Shown here: piece after piece, positions 1 through 10,942 of the stretch
Position numbering within the stretch: position 1 is the stretch's first letter
Layout: each line of letters starts with the position of its first letter
NCBI RefSeq assembly: GCF_026810505.1
Contig: NZ_CP101750.1
Coordinates: 2,943,254-3,007,253 of the forward strand
Length of the DNA stretch: 64,000 bases
Source of the DNA: Streptomyces sp. Je 1-369
GTDB taxonomy: Bacteria > Actinomycetota > Actinomycetes > Streptomycetales > Streptomycetaceae
Direction of reading: 5' to 3'
The notes under the pieces: model-generated
The model's database searches: none
Seen by the model: the letters and a program-made list of their open reading frames with translations, nothing else
Told to the model about the DNA's origin: nothing
Position numbers and translations under genes: made by a program

Positions 1-71
1 AGGGGCGCACCGGCGCGGTGCAGGGCGCGGAATTCCTCGTAGGGGAGTCCGTCGTACGCAAGCGTCGTCAT
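1..71 (-). CDS. Isocitrate lyase/PEP mutase family protein (N-terminal fragment)
   Basis: Only about 23 codons lie in the window; the gene runs off the left edge. It reads from an ATG whose complement is at 69-71, and the peptide contains YEEFRALHRAGAP. An FRALH-x-PG-x-PL segment near the N-terminus is typical of the isocitrate lyase/phosphoenolpyruvate mutase superfamily in actinobacteria, but this little sequence cannot prove it. It lies 45 bp downstream of an AraC regulator on the same strand, so it may be that regulator's target or operon partner. The family call is tentative. Confidence 0.4.
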   Translation of the reverse strand, partial: MTTLAYDGLPYEEFRALHRAGAP

Positions 72-116
72 GCCACGACCGTAAGGGCAGGACCCTTCGC
101 CGCCCGCCGACATGTC

Positions 117-932
117 TCAACCCTCCCCGCCCAGCGGGAAGTACTGCCTCGGCGTCAGGCCCACCACCTCGTGAAACGCCGCCGCGAACGAACTCGCGGA
201 GGCGTAACCCACTCGCCGCGCCACCGCCTCCAACGGCAGGCCCTCGGCCAGAAGCGGCATGGCCGCGCGCATCCGCAGGCGCCGGCGCCACTGGCCGAAG
301 GACAGTCCCGTCTCCGTGGCGAAGAGCCTCGCCAGCGTTCGGGCGCTCGCGCCAACCCCCGAACCCCACGCCGACAGAGCCCTGCCGTCCGCCGGGTTCG
401 CCGCCAGCGCCCGTGCCACTCCCCGCGCCCGCACGTCCTTCGGTTCCGGTGCGGACACGTCCGTCACCGGCACCGGGCTCAGCACGTCGAAGAGCACGTC
501 CTCCGCGCGGGCGCGTGCCTCCGGCGCCAAGTCGTCGCGGATCAAGTGGTCGAGGAGCGCCCGGAGGAGAGGGTCGGCCGTCAGGACCGTCGGAGCCTGC
601 CAGGACGTGGACGCCGGGCAGCGCTCGGGGCGCAGGTACAGGCTGCCAAGCACCGCGTCGCCCTCGGACTCCGGCGCGTGCGCCACGCCCGCCGGGATCC
701 ACAGGGCCAGGGACGGCGGGAGCAGCCAGGAGCCCAGGTCCGTGCGGATGCGGAGCAAGCCGCGTGCGGGCCACGCCAGTTGGTGGGACGTGTGGCGGTG
801 CGTGGGGAGTGCGTGGCCGCGTGGCATGGGGAAGTCGCCGATGAAGAGCGCGGTGACGGTCGGGGCGATCGGGAAGATCGGGACGGTCGGGCCTGCCTGC
901 TCGGGCGGCCTCCGCTGTCCGTTGCGCGACAT
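117..932 (-). CDS. AraC family transcriptional regulator (cupin + C-terminal HTH)
   Basis: A 271-aa DNA-binding regulator. The N-terminal half is a cupin-type sensing domain with a histidine-rich PTHRHTSHQLAW segment at about residues 43-54. The C-terminal ~100 residues form the paired AraC HTH (ARTLARLF...GLSFGQWRRRLRM, then the second helix VARRVGYASASSFAAAFHEV and the closing GLTPRQYFP). This arrangement resembles NimR/YdeO-type regulators with a short cupin. The start at MSRNGQ puts the gene 55 bp from the divergent methyltransferase gene; the open frame runs further upstream but into unrelated sequence. The short shared intergenic region suggests control of itself and a neighbour. The ligand is unknown. 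Confidence 0.85.
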   Translation of the reverse strand: MSRNGQRRPPEQAGPTVPIFPIAPTVTALFIGDFPMPRGHALPTHRHTSHQLAWPARGLLRIRTDLGSWLLPPSLALWIPAGVAHAPESEGDAVLGSLYLRPERCPASTSWQAPTVLTADPLLRALLDHLIRDDLAPEARARAEDVLFDVLSPVPVTDVSAPEPKDVRARGVARALAANPADGRALSAWGSGVGASARTLARLFATETGLSFGQWRRRLRMRAAMPLLAEGLPLEAVARRVGYASASSFAAAFHEVVGLTPRQYFPLGGEG

Positions 933-987
933 GGGTCGGCAGCCTAGCCCGTGGCGGCCCGTACGGGACCGGGCGCAGCATCGACGT

Positions 988-1560
988 ATGCCGATGAACT
1001 TCGCACACCGGAAATTCTGCAGCTCCGAGAAATGGGCGCGGATGGTCGAGGAACACGTGCTGCCCTGGGCACTTGAGGGTGTCCTGCTCGGTGACGAGAC
1101 ACTGGAGATCGGGCCCGGGTACGGGGCCAATCTCCGCGCGCTCGTCGAGCTCACGCCCCACCTCACCGCCGTCGAGATCGACGCGGAGACCGCGCGGCTC
1201 CTGGAGCGGCGCTGGGGGCACCGCGCACGCGTCCTGCACGCGGACGGCGCCGCCATGCCGCTGCCGGGCGAGGCGTATTCGTCCGTCGTGTGCTTCACGA
1301 TGCTTCATCACGTCCCTACGGACGAACTCCAGGACCGCATCTTCGCCGAGGCGTTCCGCGTGCTGCGGCCCGGTGGCGTCTTCGCAGGCAGCGACGGGCA
1401 GCCGAGCCTCGCGTTCCGGGTTCTGCACATCCGCGACACCCGGAACACTGTGGACCCTGCCCGGCTCCCCGACCGGTTGAAAGCCGCGGGGTTCTCGGAC
1501 GTCGCCGTCGGTCTGCATCCGCGCAGCGGTGCGCTGCGCTTCCGCGCGCACAAGGCGTAG
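988..1560 (+). CDS. Class I SAM-dependent methyltransferase
   Basis: A 190-aa protein with a Rossmann-fold methyltransferase core. Motif I is LEIGPGYGANLR (about residues 39-50), the acidic motif II ends VEIDAE, the nucleotide-side loop is ADGAAMPLP, and a YSSVVCFTMLHHV strand matches motif IV. The family transfers methyl groups from SAM to small molecules, quinones or lipids; the substrate cannot be told here. The start ATG at 988 is favoured, and a second ATG at 994 would remove two residues. The last 8 codons and the stop lie in a 25-bp tandem duplication that continues past the stop. It is transcribed away from the AraC gene. Confidence 0.8.
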   Translation: MPMNFAHRKFCSSEKWARMVEEHVLPWALEGVLLGDETLEIGPGYGANLRALVELTPHLTAVEIDAETARLLERRWGHRARVLHADGAAMPLPGEAYSSVVCFTMLHHVPTDELQDRIFAEAFRVLRPGGVFAGSDGQPSLAFRVLHIRDTRNTVDPARLPDRLKAAGFSDVAVGLHPRSGALRFRAHKA

Positions 1561-1587
1561 CTGCTTCCGCGCGCTCAAGGCGTAGCT
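1538..1587. repeat. Tandem 25-bp duplication across a stop codon
   Basis: Positions 1538-1562 and 1563-1587 are direct copies differing at one base (A versus T in the ACAAGG/TCAAGG stretch). The first copy encodes the C-terminus and stop of the methyltransferase; the second fills the gap before the AIM24 gene and supplies its AAGG ribosome-binding bases. It looks like a recent local duplication. Confidence 0.9.
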
Positions 1588-1593
1588 CAAGAT

Positions 1594-2277
1594 GTGGACA
1601 TGAAGAGTGACTTGTTCTCCAGCGACCACATGGCCCAGCCCGCCCACGCGCCCGGCATGACCCTCCAGAGCGCCAAATCCATCAAGTACGCGGTCAGCGG
1701 CGAGATGCACGCCCGGCAGGGCGCGATGATCGCCTACCGGGGCGACCTCCAGTTCGAGCGGAAGAGCCAGGGCGTCGGCGGGATGCTCAAGCGGGCGGTG
1801 ACCGGCGAGGGGCTGCCGTTGATGGCCGTGCGCGGGCAGGGCGAGGCGTGGTTCGCGCACGAGGCGCAGAACTGCTTCATCGTCGACATCGAGCCCGGCG
1901 ACGTCCTCACCGTCAACGGCCGCAACGTCCTCTGTTTCGACGCGACCCTCTCGTACGAGATCAAGACGGTGAAGGGCGCGGGCATGACCGGCGGCGGCCT
2001 GTTCAACAGCGTCTTCACCGGCGCGGGCCGCCTCGGCCTGGTCTGCGAGGGCACGCCGCTGGTGATCCCCGTGTCGCCGCAGCAGCCCGTGTACGTCGAC
2101 ACGGACGCGGTGGTCGGCTGGACCGCCCACCTCTCCACCTCCCTGCACCGCTCGCAGTCCATCGGCTCGATGATCCGCGGCGGCTCCGGCGAGGCCGTGC
2201 AGCTGAAGCTGGAGGGTGAGGGGTACGTCATCGTGCGGCCGAGCGAGGCGACTCCGCAGAAGGCGCAGCAGCACTGA
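1594..2277 (+). CDS. AIM24 family protein
   Basis: A 227-aa soluble protein of the AIM24/DUF124 fold, a tandem beta-sandwich related to the yeast mitochondrial protein Aim24 and common in Streptomyces. Family features visible are the MIAYRGDLQFE entry, the GEAWFAHEAQN strand, the VNGRNVLCFDATLSYEIK segment and the GLVCEGTPLVIPV closing sheet. No catalytic residues are known for the family. The GTG at 1594 follows an AAGG at suitable spacing, and the ATG at 1600 is an alternative start. The biochemical role is unknown; family members have been linked loosely to membrane and respiratory organisation. Confidence 0.8.
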   Translation: MDMKSDLFSSDHMAQPAHAPGMTLQSAKSIKYAVSGEMHARQGAMIAYRGDLQFERKSQGVGGMLKRAVTGEGLPLMAVRGQGEAWFAHEAQNCFIVDIEPGDVLTVNGRNVLCFDATLSYEIKTVKGAGMTGGGLFNSVFTGAGRLGLVCEGTPLVIPVSPQQPVYVDTDAVVGWTAHLSTSLHRSQSIGSMIRGGSGEAVQLKLEGEGYVIVRPSEATPQKAQQH

Positions 2278-2355
2278 GCGTCCACCAGTAGCCGCCGGGG
2301 CCGCCGGGGACCGCCGGTGCGCAGGCGGTCACCTGTGGCAAGTACCTTTCGTCTC

Positions 2356-2874
2356 ATGGTTCTTGACCAAGGCAACCAGCGGAAGCAGGATCTGCGGCTG
2401 CGTCCGCCGCGCCATCCCCTGGACCGACGCGCCGTCGCCTGGTGGCGTACGCAGCTGCTGCTGACGGTGGCCGCACCCGTCGCCGTCCTCGGCCTGCTCG
2501 GCGCGCTCATCGCGCCGGCCCGCTTCTGGCTGCTGCTGCCCGCCGTGGTCATCGCGGTGCCGGGGCTGCTCGTCGGCGTGCTGCTGCCGCTGTGGTGGTA
2601 CAGGGTCCACCGGTGGGAGGTCACCGACAACGCGGTGTACGTAAGGACCGGGTTCTTCTGGATGGAGGGGCGCATCGCGCCGATGTCGCGGTTGCAGACC
2701 GTCGACACGATGCGCGGGCCCGTCCAGCGGATCTTCGGGCTGACCACGGTGACCGTGACGACGGCGTCCGCCCGGGGGGCGTTGAAGGTCAAGGGGCTCG
2801 ATCACGCGACGGCCACCGAGCTCGCGGAGCGGCTGGCGCTCGTCACCCAGGCGACGCCGGGGGACGCCACGTGA
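2356..2874 (+). CDS. Membrane PH domain protein (YdbS-like)
   Basis: A 172-aa protein with two adjacent hydrophobic segments (residues about 34-54 and 58-80), then a bacterial PH domain (bPH2/YdbS type) carrying the hallmark WEVTDNAVYVRTG...RIAPMSRLQTVDT. YdbS and YdbT are encoded side by side in many Gram-positive bacteria and are envelope proteins of uncertain biochemical function. The start ATG at 2356 gives a typical basic N-terminus. The stop overlaps the GTG of the next gene (GTGA), so the two are translationally coupled. Confidence 0.85.
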   Translation: MVLDQGNQRKQDLRLRPPRHPLDRRAVAWWRTQLLLTVAAPVAVLGLLGALIAPARFWLLLPAVVIAVPGLLVGVLLPLWWYRVHRWEVTDNAVYVRTGFFWMEGRIAPMSRLQTVDTMRGPVQRIFGLTTVTVTTASARGALKVKGLDHATATELAERLALVTQATPGDAT

Positions 2875-4514
2875 GCGGGCTCGCGGCCACGAAACCGGCG
2901 GCGGAACCGGATGGCCCGGACGGCCCGGGTGGCCCGGACGCCGCCGAGGACGTGCGCTGGCGGCGGCTCGACCGGCGTTCGCTGCTCGTCACCGTCCAGA
3001 TGACCGGCGGCGTCGTGACGGCCATCGGTGTGCCGATCACCCTCAGCTTCCAGGGGTGGGTGGCCATGGGGCCCGTGATCGCCTGGGCGGTGGGCATCGG
3101 CCTGTTCGTCATCGGGAGCGGCGTCGGCATCGACGCGCTGCGGCTGCGCCACAGCCGGTACCGCGTCGGGCCCGAGCGGGCCGAGCTGCGCAGCGGCATC
3201 CTCTTCGTCAAGCACCGCTCCCTGAGCCGGGAGCGCATACGCTCCGTCGACCTCGTCGCCCACCCGCTGCTGCGCCTCCTCGGTCTGGTGGAGGTCCGTA
3301 TAGGCACCGGCGAGCAGAGCGCGGGCCAGGAGGCCACGCTCGAACTGCGGCCCGTGCGCAGGGCGGAGGGCGAGCGGCTGCGGCGCGAGCTGCTCAGCCG
3401 GGCGGCGACGGGCGGCGCGTCCGACGCGGAGGGCACGATCGCCTCCCTCGACCCGCGCTGGATCCGGTACGCCCCGCTCTCCTTCGTCACCTCCGCGCTC
3501 GCCGCCGCTGCCGGTGGCGCGGTGATGCAGGTCAGTGAGTGGTTCGGGGTGCAGGAGGACGTCATCGAGTGGGTGGGTGACGTGTTCCGCGGGATGTCCG
3601 TGACGGGGATGGTGCTGGCGCTGATCGGGATCGGGCTTGCCGCCGGGTCGGTGGGGGCGCTCGGGCTGTGGATCGAGATGTGGTGGAACTACCGGCTGGA
3701 GCGGGAGCCCGGCGGGACGCTTCGGGTGCGGCGCGGGCTGCTCACGACCCGCTCGATCTCCCTGGAGGAGGCGCGGCTGCGCGGTGTCGACGTGGTGGAG
3801 CCGCTGGGCCTGCGGCTGTCGGGCGCGGCCCGCGTGGACGCGGTCGCCACGGGTCTGTCCCACCGCGACGAGGAGGACCAGGCGGGGCCGAGCACGCTGC
3901 TGCCCGCCGCGCCCCGGCGGCTCGCCGACGAGGTGGCGGCGCGGGTCCTGCGGGAGCCGGTGACGCCCACGGCGGTGCCGCTCGCGCCGCATCCGCGGGC
4001 GGCGCGGGCCCGCCGCATCCGGTGGGCGGTGTCGGCGGCGCTGGCGCCCGCGCTGGTCCTGCTGCCGCTCGGGGCGCTGCTCGACTTGGCCGTCCTGACG
4101 TACCTCGGGGCGGGTACCGCGGTCGTGCTCCTGCCGGTCGCGGTGGCGCTCGCCCGCGACGCGTACCGCAGCCTGGGACACGCGCTCGACGCCGACTATC
4201 TCGTCGTACGGTCCGGGACCCTGCGCCGCTCCACGGTGGCGCTGCGGCGCGGCGGGGTCATCGGCTGGACCGTCAAACAGTCCGTGTTGCAGCGCCGCGC
4301 CGGTCTGGTGACGCTGAGCGCGACGACGGCGGCGGGCGCGCAGGCGTACGCGGCGTACGACGTGGGGGAAGCGGAGGGTCTCGCCTTCGCGGAGCAAGCG
4401 GTACCGGGACTGGTCGGCCCGTTCCTGGTTCGGGGCCCGAGCCCTGAAGGGGCGCGGGGAACTGCGCGACCGGCCACGACGGGCCCGCACAGTTCCCGGC
4501 ACACGTCCGGTTGA
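2871..4514 (+). CDS. Membrane PH domain protein (YdbT-like), repeat-encoded tail
   Basis: A 547-aa partner of the preceding gene, started at a GTG that overlaps its stop. It holds three bPH2 modules separated by pairs of transmembrane helices: the first near RYRVGPERAELRSG, the second near YRLEREPGGTLRVRRG, and the third near DADYLVVRSGTLRRSTVAL. This is the usual YdbT layout. The last ~25 residues (GARGTARPATT and following) are encoded by a dispersed GC-rich repeat and look like an accidental extension of the frame. It converges on the aminotransferase gene, with only 2 bp between the stops. Confidence 0.85.
   Translation: MSGLAATKPAAEPDGPDGPGGPDAAEDVRWRRLDRRSLLVTVQMTGGVVTAIGVPITLSFQGWVAMGPVIAWAVGIGLFVIGSGVGIDALRLRHSRYRVGPERAELRSGILFVKHRSLSRERIRSVDLVAHPLLRLLGLVEVRIGTGEQSAGQEATLELRPVRRAEGERLRRELLSRAATGGASDAEGTIASLDPRWIRYAPLSFVTSALAAAAGGAVMQVSEWFGVQEDVIEWVGDVFRGMSVTGMVLALIGIGLAAGSVGALGLWIEMWWNYRLEREPGGTLRVRRGLLTTRSISLEEARLRGVDVVEPLGLRLSGAARVDAVATGLSHRDEEDQAGPSTLLPAAPRRLADEVAARVLREPVTPTAVPLAPHPRAARARRIRWAVSAALAPALVLLPLGALLDLAVLTYLGAGTAVVLLPVAVALARDAYRSLGHALDADYLVVRSGTLRRSTVALRRGGVIGWTVKQSVLQRRAGLVTLSATTAAGAQAYAAYDVGEAEGLAFAEQAVPGLVGPFLVRGPSPEGARGTARPATTGPHSSRHTSG
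4449..4480 (+). repeat. Dispersed GC-rich repeat, copy A
   Basis: The core GGGGCGCGGGGAACTGCGCG is followed by ACCGGCCACGAC. Near-identical copies occur at 10892-10923 and 47291-47310, and in inverted orientation at 47223-47242. Here it lies inside the 3' end of a coding frame and encodes GARGTARPATT. Elements of this kind are very common between Streptomyces genes; I know of no formal name that I can cite. Confidence 0.8.
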
Positions 4515-4516
4515 AC

Positions 4517-5800
4517 CTAGCGGGCTGCCTGAGCCTGCTTCTCGTACCCGACGAGACGCACGCACACGGTGAGCCCCTTGATCGCCTGATCGAGCTCCGG
4601 GAGGCCGGGGTAGCTCGGCGCCACGCGGATCACCGCGTCGCGCGGGTCGTTGCCGTGCGGGTGGGTCGCGCCGGCCGGGGTCAGCACGATGCCCGCCTCG
4701 GCGGCGCGGCGCACGACCTCCTTGGCGCAGCCGTCCGGGACGGTGAGGGTGACGAAGTAGCCGCCCTTGGGGGAGGTCCAGGTCGCGAGGCCCGTCCCGC
4801 CGAGTTCCTCGTCCAGGATCCGGGCGACCGTCTCGAACTTGGGCTGGAGCAGGGCGCGCTGGCGCTCCATGTGGGCGCGTACGCCGTCCGCGTCCTTGAG
4901 GAACATGACGTGCCGCAGCTGGTTGACCTTGTCGGGGCCGATCGACCGCTTCTGGTTGTTGGCGAGCAGCCACTTGACGTTGGCGGGCGACGAGCCGAAG
5001 AAGGCGACGCCCGCGCCCGCGGAGGTGATCTTCGAGGTGGAGCCGAAGACGAACGCGCGGTCGTCGTGCCCGGCGGCGGCGCAGGCAGCCAGGAGGTCCG
5101 CGATCTCGGCGGGCTCGTCGGTGAGGTGGTGGGCCGCGTACGCGTTGTCCCAGAAGATCCGGAAGTCGGGGGCGGCGGTGGGCATCGCGGCCAGGCGCGC
5201 CACGGTCTCGTCGCTGTAGACGACGCCGTCGGGGTTGCTGTACTTCGGCACGCACCAGATGCCCTTGACCGCGGGGTTCTCGGCGACGAGCCGCTCGACC
5301 TCGTCCATGTCGGGTCCCGCGGCCGTCATCGGCACGGGGATCATGTCGATGCCGAACCGCTCGCAGAGGCCGAAGTGCCGGTCGTAGCCGGGCACGGGGC
5401 ACAGGAACGCGATGCGCTCCTGATCCACCCAGCGCGACTCGGCGCCGGGCAGCACGCCGAGGAGGGCGTGCACGATGCAGTCGTGCATCAGCTCAAGGCT
5501 GGAGTTGCCGAGGGCGAGCAGCTGGCCGGCGGGCACCTGGAGCAGCTCGGCGAAGATCTCGCGGAGCTCGGGGAGGCCCTGGAGCCCGCCGTAGTTGCGG
5601 ACGTCGGTGCCGTTGGCGGCGGTGTGGCGGGTGCCGGGCAGGCTGAGGAGTTCCTCGGCGAGGTCGAGCTGCTCGGGGGCGGGCTTGCCCCGGGTCAGGT
5701 CGAGGGAGAGCCCGCGTGCGGCGAGGGCGTCGTAGTCCTTCCGGGCCTGCTCCAGCAGGCCGTCGAGGGCCGGGGCGTCGGGGCTCAGCTCGGTGGTCAT
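4517..5800 (-). CDS. aspT: Aspartate aminotransferase, subgroup Ic (AspT type)
   Basis: A 427-aa fold-type I PLP enzyme. It matches the Corynebacterium AspT/Ic subgroup almost motif for motif: LDLTRGKP, GTDVRNYGGLQG, CPVPGYDRHF, a YSNPDG stretch, FRIFWDNAYAAH, and the Schiff-base lysine in GSTSKIT. The expected reaction is aspartate + 2-oxoglutarate to oxaloacetate + glutamate in the cytoplasm. The start MTTELSPD has a good GAGAGG ribosome site 7 bases upstream; longer in-frame starts lack this. The older label 'MocR-type aminotransferase' fits less well because there is no GntR DNA-binding domain. Confidence 0.85.
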   Translation of the reverse strand: MTTELSPDAPALDGLLEQARKDYDALAARGLSLDLTRGKPAPEQLDLAEELLSLPGTRHTAANGTDVRNYGGLQGLPELREIFAELLQVPAGQLLALGNSSLELMHDCIVHALLGVLPGAESRWVDQERIAFLCPVPGYDRHFGLCERFGIDMIPVPMTAAGPDMDEVERLVAENPAVKGIWCVPKYSNPDGVVYSDETVARLAAMPTAAPDFRIFWDNAYAAHHLTDEPAEIADLLAACAAAGHDDRAFVFGSTSKITSAGAGVAFFGSSPANVKWLLANNQKRSIGPDKVNQLRHVMFLKDADGVRAHMERQRALLQPKFETVARILDEELGGTGLATWTSPKGGYFVTLTVPDGCAKEVVRRAAEAGIVLTPAGATHPHGNDPRDAVIRVAPSYPGLPELDQAIKGLTVCVRLVGYEKQAQAAR

Positions 5801-6268
5801 GGTGATGCCTCTCGCAGGTGCCGCTTCTTCGGCGGACGTCGTGGACTTCGGGTCGTGGACTTCGGTGGGTGGAGCGTGCCGAGGATACGTACCGGCGCGG
5901 GAACGCGCCGCGCACGACCGCACCGCGAGACCCCGGCTCCGCTGCGCTGCTACCCGCGTGCGGGGGTCGGACGCCGTGTGTGGGGGGTGATGAGGAGCAC
6001 AGGGGCGAGGGCGCCGGGCCTCCGACGCCGTGAACGCCCCCCCGGTCGCATCATCCGACCTTTACTCCGCCAGAACTCCCATCCCTGCCGCTGCGGCGCC
6101 CCGTACACCCGTACCCGTCAACCGTGTTGGCCTTCTCGCACCCCATCCGGCCCAGTACTGCTGGGACGCCGTGCCGGAGACCTTGACCGGCCCTCCCGCC
6201 CCTCTTATCGTCGCCTCGCCACCCATGACGTAGGACGTGGGACCTCTTAGGTAGGCAAGGGAGAAACA
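5801..6268. other. 468-bp divergent intergenic region
   Basis: This gap separates the aminotransferase (leftward) from the ABC operon (rightward). It contains a 14-bp tandem direct repeat (5838-5851 and 5852-5865) in the leader of the aminotransferase, no convincing small ORF, and a good housekeeping-type promoter at 6183-6211. I see nothing recognisable in the rest (about 5870-6180). Confidence 0.6.
6183..6211 (+). promoter_or_regulatory. Predicted HrdB-type promoter of the ABC importer operon
   Basis: TTGACC (6183-6188) and TATCGT (6206-6211) are separated by exactly 17 bp, close to the Streptomyces sigma-HrdB consensus. Transcription would start near 6218, giving a leader of about 50 bases before the GTG at 6269, which has an AAGGGAG ribosome-binding site. 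Confidence 0.6.
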
Positions 6269-7912
6269 GTGACCGATCTGCCCTCTCTGCACACGTGCCG
6301 TGCCGTCCTGCCGGACCGCCGGTCCTTCCTCAAGTACACGGGGGCGCTGGGCGCGGCCGCCGCCGTCACCTCCACGCTCTCCGCCTGCTCCTCGGGGCCC
6401 GAGTCCACCAACGAGACCGGGGGCGGCGGACAGGGCGGGAGTGCGACGCTGACCGCCGTCATCGGGTACGGGAACGACGGGAGCTGGGATCCGACCCAGA
6501 CCGCGTCCGCCTTCGCGATGGCCGGGAACGAGCACATCTACGAAGGGCTCCTCGGGACCGATCCGATCAGCCGCGAGCCGTACGCCGCGCTCGCCACCGA
6601 GCTCCCGACCGACCTGAAGGCGACGACGTGGAAGTTCACGCTGCGCCCGGGGGCGAAGTGGCACGACGGCAAGCCCGTCACCGCCGACGACGTCGTGTTC
6701 GTCTTCGAACGGATCCTCGACCCCAAGACCCAGACCCTCGCCAAGGGGTTCTTCGAAGGGTGGCTCAAGGAGGTCAGGAAGGTCGATGCCACCTCCGTCG
6801 AGCTGATCCTCGAATTCCCGTTCCCCGACGGCGCCGCCCGGCTCTCCCTCGCCAAGATCATGCCGAAGCACGTCTTCTCGAAGCCGGGCGCCTGGGACGA
6901 CGCGACCAAGGGGAAGGCCGTCGGCTCGGGACCGTACAAGATGGCCTCGCACCACCCGAAGTCGAACACGACGTTCGAGGCCTTCGGCGACTACAACGGC
7001 CCGCGCAAGGCCGCGTTCAAGAAGATGAACTGGCTGACCATCGTGGACGCCGCACCCCGCGTCGCGAAGATCTCCGGCGGCAGCGCCGAGGCGGAGATCT
7101 CCGACAACATCCCGTACGCCAACATCGGGCAGCTGAAGAAGAGCGGGATGAGCGTCGAGGGCGGCGCCGGGATGAACAATCTCTTCCTGCTGTTCAATAC
7201 CGCCCACAAACCGTTCGACGACGTCCGCGTCCGGCAGGCCCTGCACTACGCCATAGACCGCGAGAAGATGATCCAGGCCGCCCTCAGGGGCCACGGCAGG
7301 GCGGCGACCTCGTTCCTCAACGAGTCCAACCCCACCTACCGGCCCGCCAAGACCGTGTACGGGTACGACCTGGACAGAGCGAAGAAACTGCTCAAGGACG
7401 CCGGCGTCGGCAAGCTCAGCGTCAATCTCATGGCCGTCAACGTGAGCTGGATCGTCGACTGTCTGCCCACCATCCAGGACGGCTGGGAGAAGCTCGGCGT
7501 CGACGTCACCCTCGACCCGCAGGAAACGACCGCCGTCTTCACGAAGCTGGACCAGAAGAAGGACTTCCAGGTCGTCGCGGCCGCCTCCAACCCCAACCAG
7601 TTCGGGCTCGACGCCGACCTGATCATGCACTACAACTACGGCCCCGGGAACATCTGGATGGGCTACGCGCGCTGGGCCGACAACGCTGTCGCGAAGAAGC
7701 TCTTCAGGGACATGGACCAGGCCACCCGCGAACCCGAGGCCTCGAAGAAGCGGGCCATGATCCAGGACTACGTCGACACCGTGGCGCAGCAGGCCGTGCT
7801 CTATCCGGTCGTGCACAACGAACTCATGACGGCCTGGGACCCCAAGAAGATCACCGGCGTCAAGGCCCAGCCCTACCCGGGGATCAACCTGTTGCAGGCC
7901 AAGTGGGTATGA
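6269..7912 (+). CDS. ABC importer substrate-binding lipoprotein (family 5, Tat)
   Basis: A 547-aa receptor of the DppA/OppA/NikA type (SBP_bac_5). The N-terminus has a twin-arginine signal DRRSFLK (Arg17-Arg18), a hydrophobic stretch and the lipobox LSAC with Cys40, so it is probably exported folded by Tat and lipid-anchored outside the membrane. The mature part shows the family signature FTLRPGAKWHDGKPVTADD and the hinge region DVRVRQALHYAIDREKM. The GTG start is set by AAGGGAG just upstream. It is the first gene of a five-gene operon. The ligand is a short peptide or similar organic solute; the downstream lyase suggests a catabolic substrate. Confidence 0.9.
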   Translation: MTDLPSLHTCRAVLPDRRSFLKYTGALGAAAAVTSTLSACSSGPESTNETGGGGQGGSATLTAVIGYGNDGSWDPTQTASAFAMAGNEHIYEGLLGTDPISREPYAALATELPTDLKATTWKFTLRPGAKWHDGKPVTADDVVFVFERILDPKTQTLAKGFFEGWLKEVRKVDATSVELILEFPFPDGAARLSLAKIMPKHVFSKPGAWDDATKGKAVGSGPYKMASHHPKSNTTFEAFGDYNGPRKAAFKKMNWLTIVDAAPRVAKISGGSAEAEISDNIPYANIGQLKKSGMSVEGGAGMNNLFLLFNTAHKPFDDVRVRQALHYAIDREKMIQAALRGHGRAATSFLNESNPTYRPAKTVYGYDLDRAKKLLKDAGVGKLSVNLMAVNVSWIVDCLPTIQDGWEKLGVDVTLDPQETTAVFTKLDQKKDFQVVAAASNPNQFGLDADLIMHYNYGPGNIWMGYARWADNAVAKKLFRDMDQATREPEASKKRAMIQDYVDTVAQQAVLYPVVHNELMTAWDPKKITGVKAQPYPGINLLQAKWV

Positions 7913-7940
7913 CAGAGCGCGAGTTCAGGAGCCGCACCCC

Positions 7941-8896
7941 GTGACAGCTGTCCTCAGAATCCTGGCACGCCGTGTCGCCCTGCTCGTGCCGCTGCTGCTC
8001 GGCATCGTGCTCTTCGTCTTCCTCGTGATGCGCTTCTCCGACGTCGACCCGGCGTCCGCGTTCTTCCAGGGCGCCAACCCCACCCCCGAGCAGCTGCATC
8101 AGTTCCGGGAGGAGAACGGGCTCCTCGACCCGCTGCCCGTCCGCTACCTCGCGTTCGTCGGCGACCTGCTCCAGGGCGACATGGGCATCAGCGTCCTCAA
8201 CCGCTCCCCCGTCGTCGACCAGATCGCCACCGCGCTCCCGCTCACCATGCAGCTCACCTTCCTCGGTCTCGGCATCGCCGTCGTGCTCTCCCTCAGCCTC
8301 GGCGTCACCGCCGCGATCTACCGCGACCGGCTGCCCGACCAGCTGATCCGCGTCGTCTCCCTGACCGGCGTCGCCGCGCCCGGCTTCTGGCTGGCGCTGC
8401 TGATGATCCAGTACCTGGCCGTCGACCTCGGCTGGTTCCCGACCGGCGGCTACATCAACCCCGCCGACTCCTTCACCGGCTGGCTCAAGACCATGACGCT
8501 GCCCGCCCTCGCGCTCTCGCTGCCCGTGGCGGCGGGCCTCACCCGCATCATCCGCACCGCCGTGGTCGAGGAGCTCGACAAGGACTACGTCCGCACGGCC
8601 ATCGGCAACGGTCTGCCCCCGGTGGTCGTCGTCGGCCGCAACGTCCTGCGCAACGCCCTCATCAACCCGCTCACCGTGCTCGGCCTGCGCGTCGGCTACC
8701 TGCTCGGCGGCGCGGTCGTCATCGAGACGATCTTCTCGCTGCCCGGCATGGGGAAGCTGATGATCGACGCCGTGAAGAACGGCGACCCGGCCGTCGTGCA
8801 GGGCGTCGTCATCACCACCGCCGTCGGCTTCGTGGTCGTGAACCTCGTCATCGACGTCCTCTACCTGCTGGTCAACCCACGTCTGAGGGGGACGAG

Positions 8897-8900
<4 letters not shown>
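7941..8900 (+). CDS. ABC importer permease (DppB-like)
   Basis: A 319-aa integral membrane protein with six predicted helices. The first follows a short cytoplasmic N-terminus (VALLVPLLLGIVLFVFLV) and is followed by a ~70-residue external loop, as usual for DppB/OppB subunits. The cytoplasmic EAA coupling segment is recognisable at ELDKDYVRTAIGNGLPPVVV. It starts with GTG, 28 bp after the receptor gene. The stop overlaps a TTG start of the next gene, so the subunits are translationally coupled. It forms the translocation pore with the permease half of the following fusion protein. Confidence 0.9.

Positions 8901-10938
<2,038 letters not shown>

Positions 10939-10942
<4 letters not shown>

Noticed and set aside
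2802..5402. A very long open frame on the minus strand (866 codons) across the PH-domain and aminotransferase genes
   Set aside because: It is a GC-rich shadow frame: Arg/Pro/Gly-rich low-complexity peptide, with third-position bias belonging to the genes in other frames.
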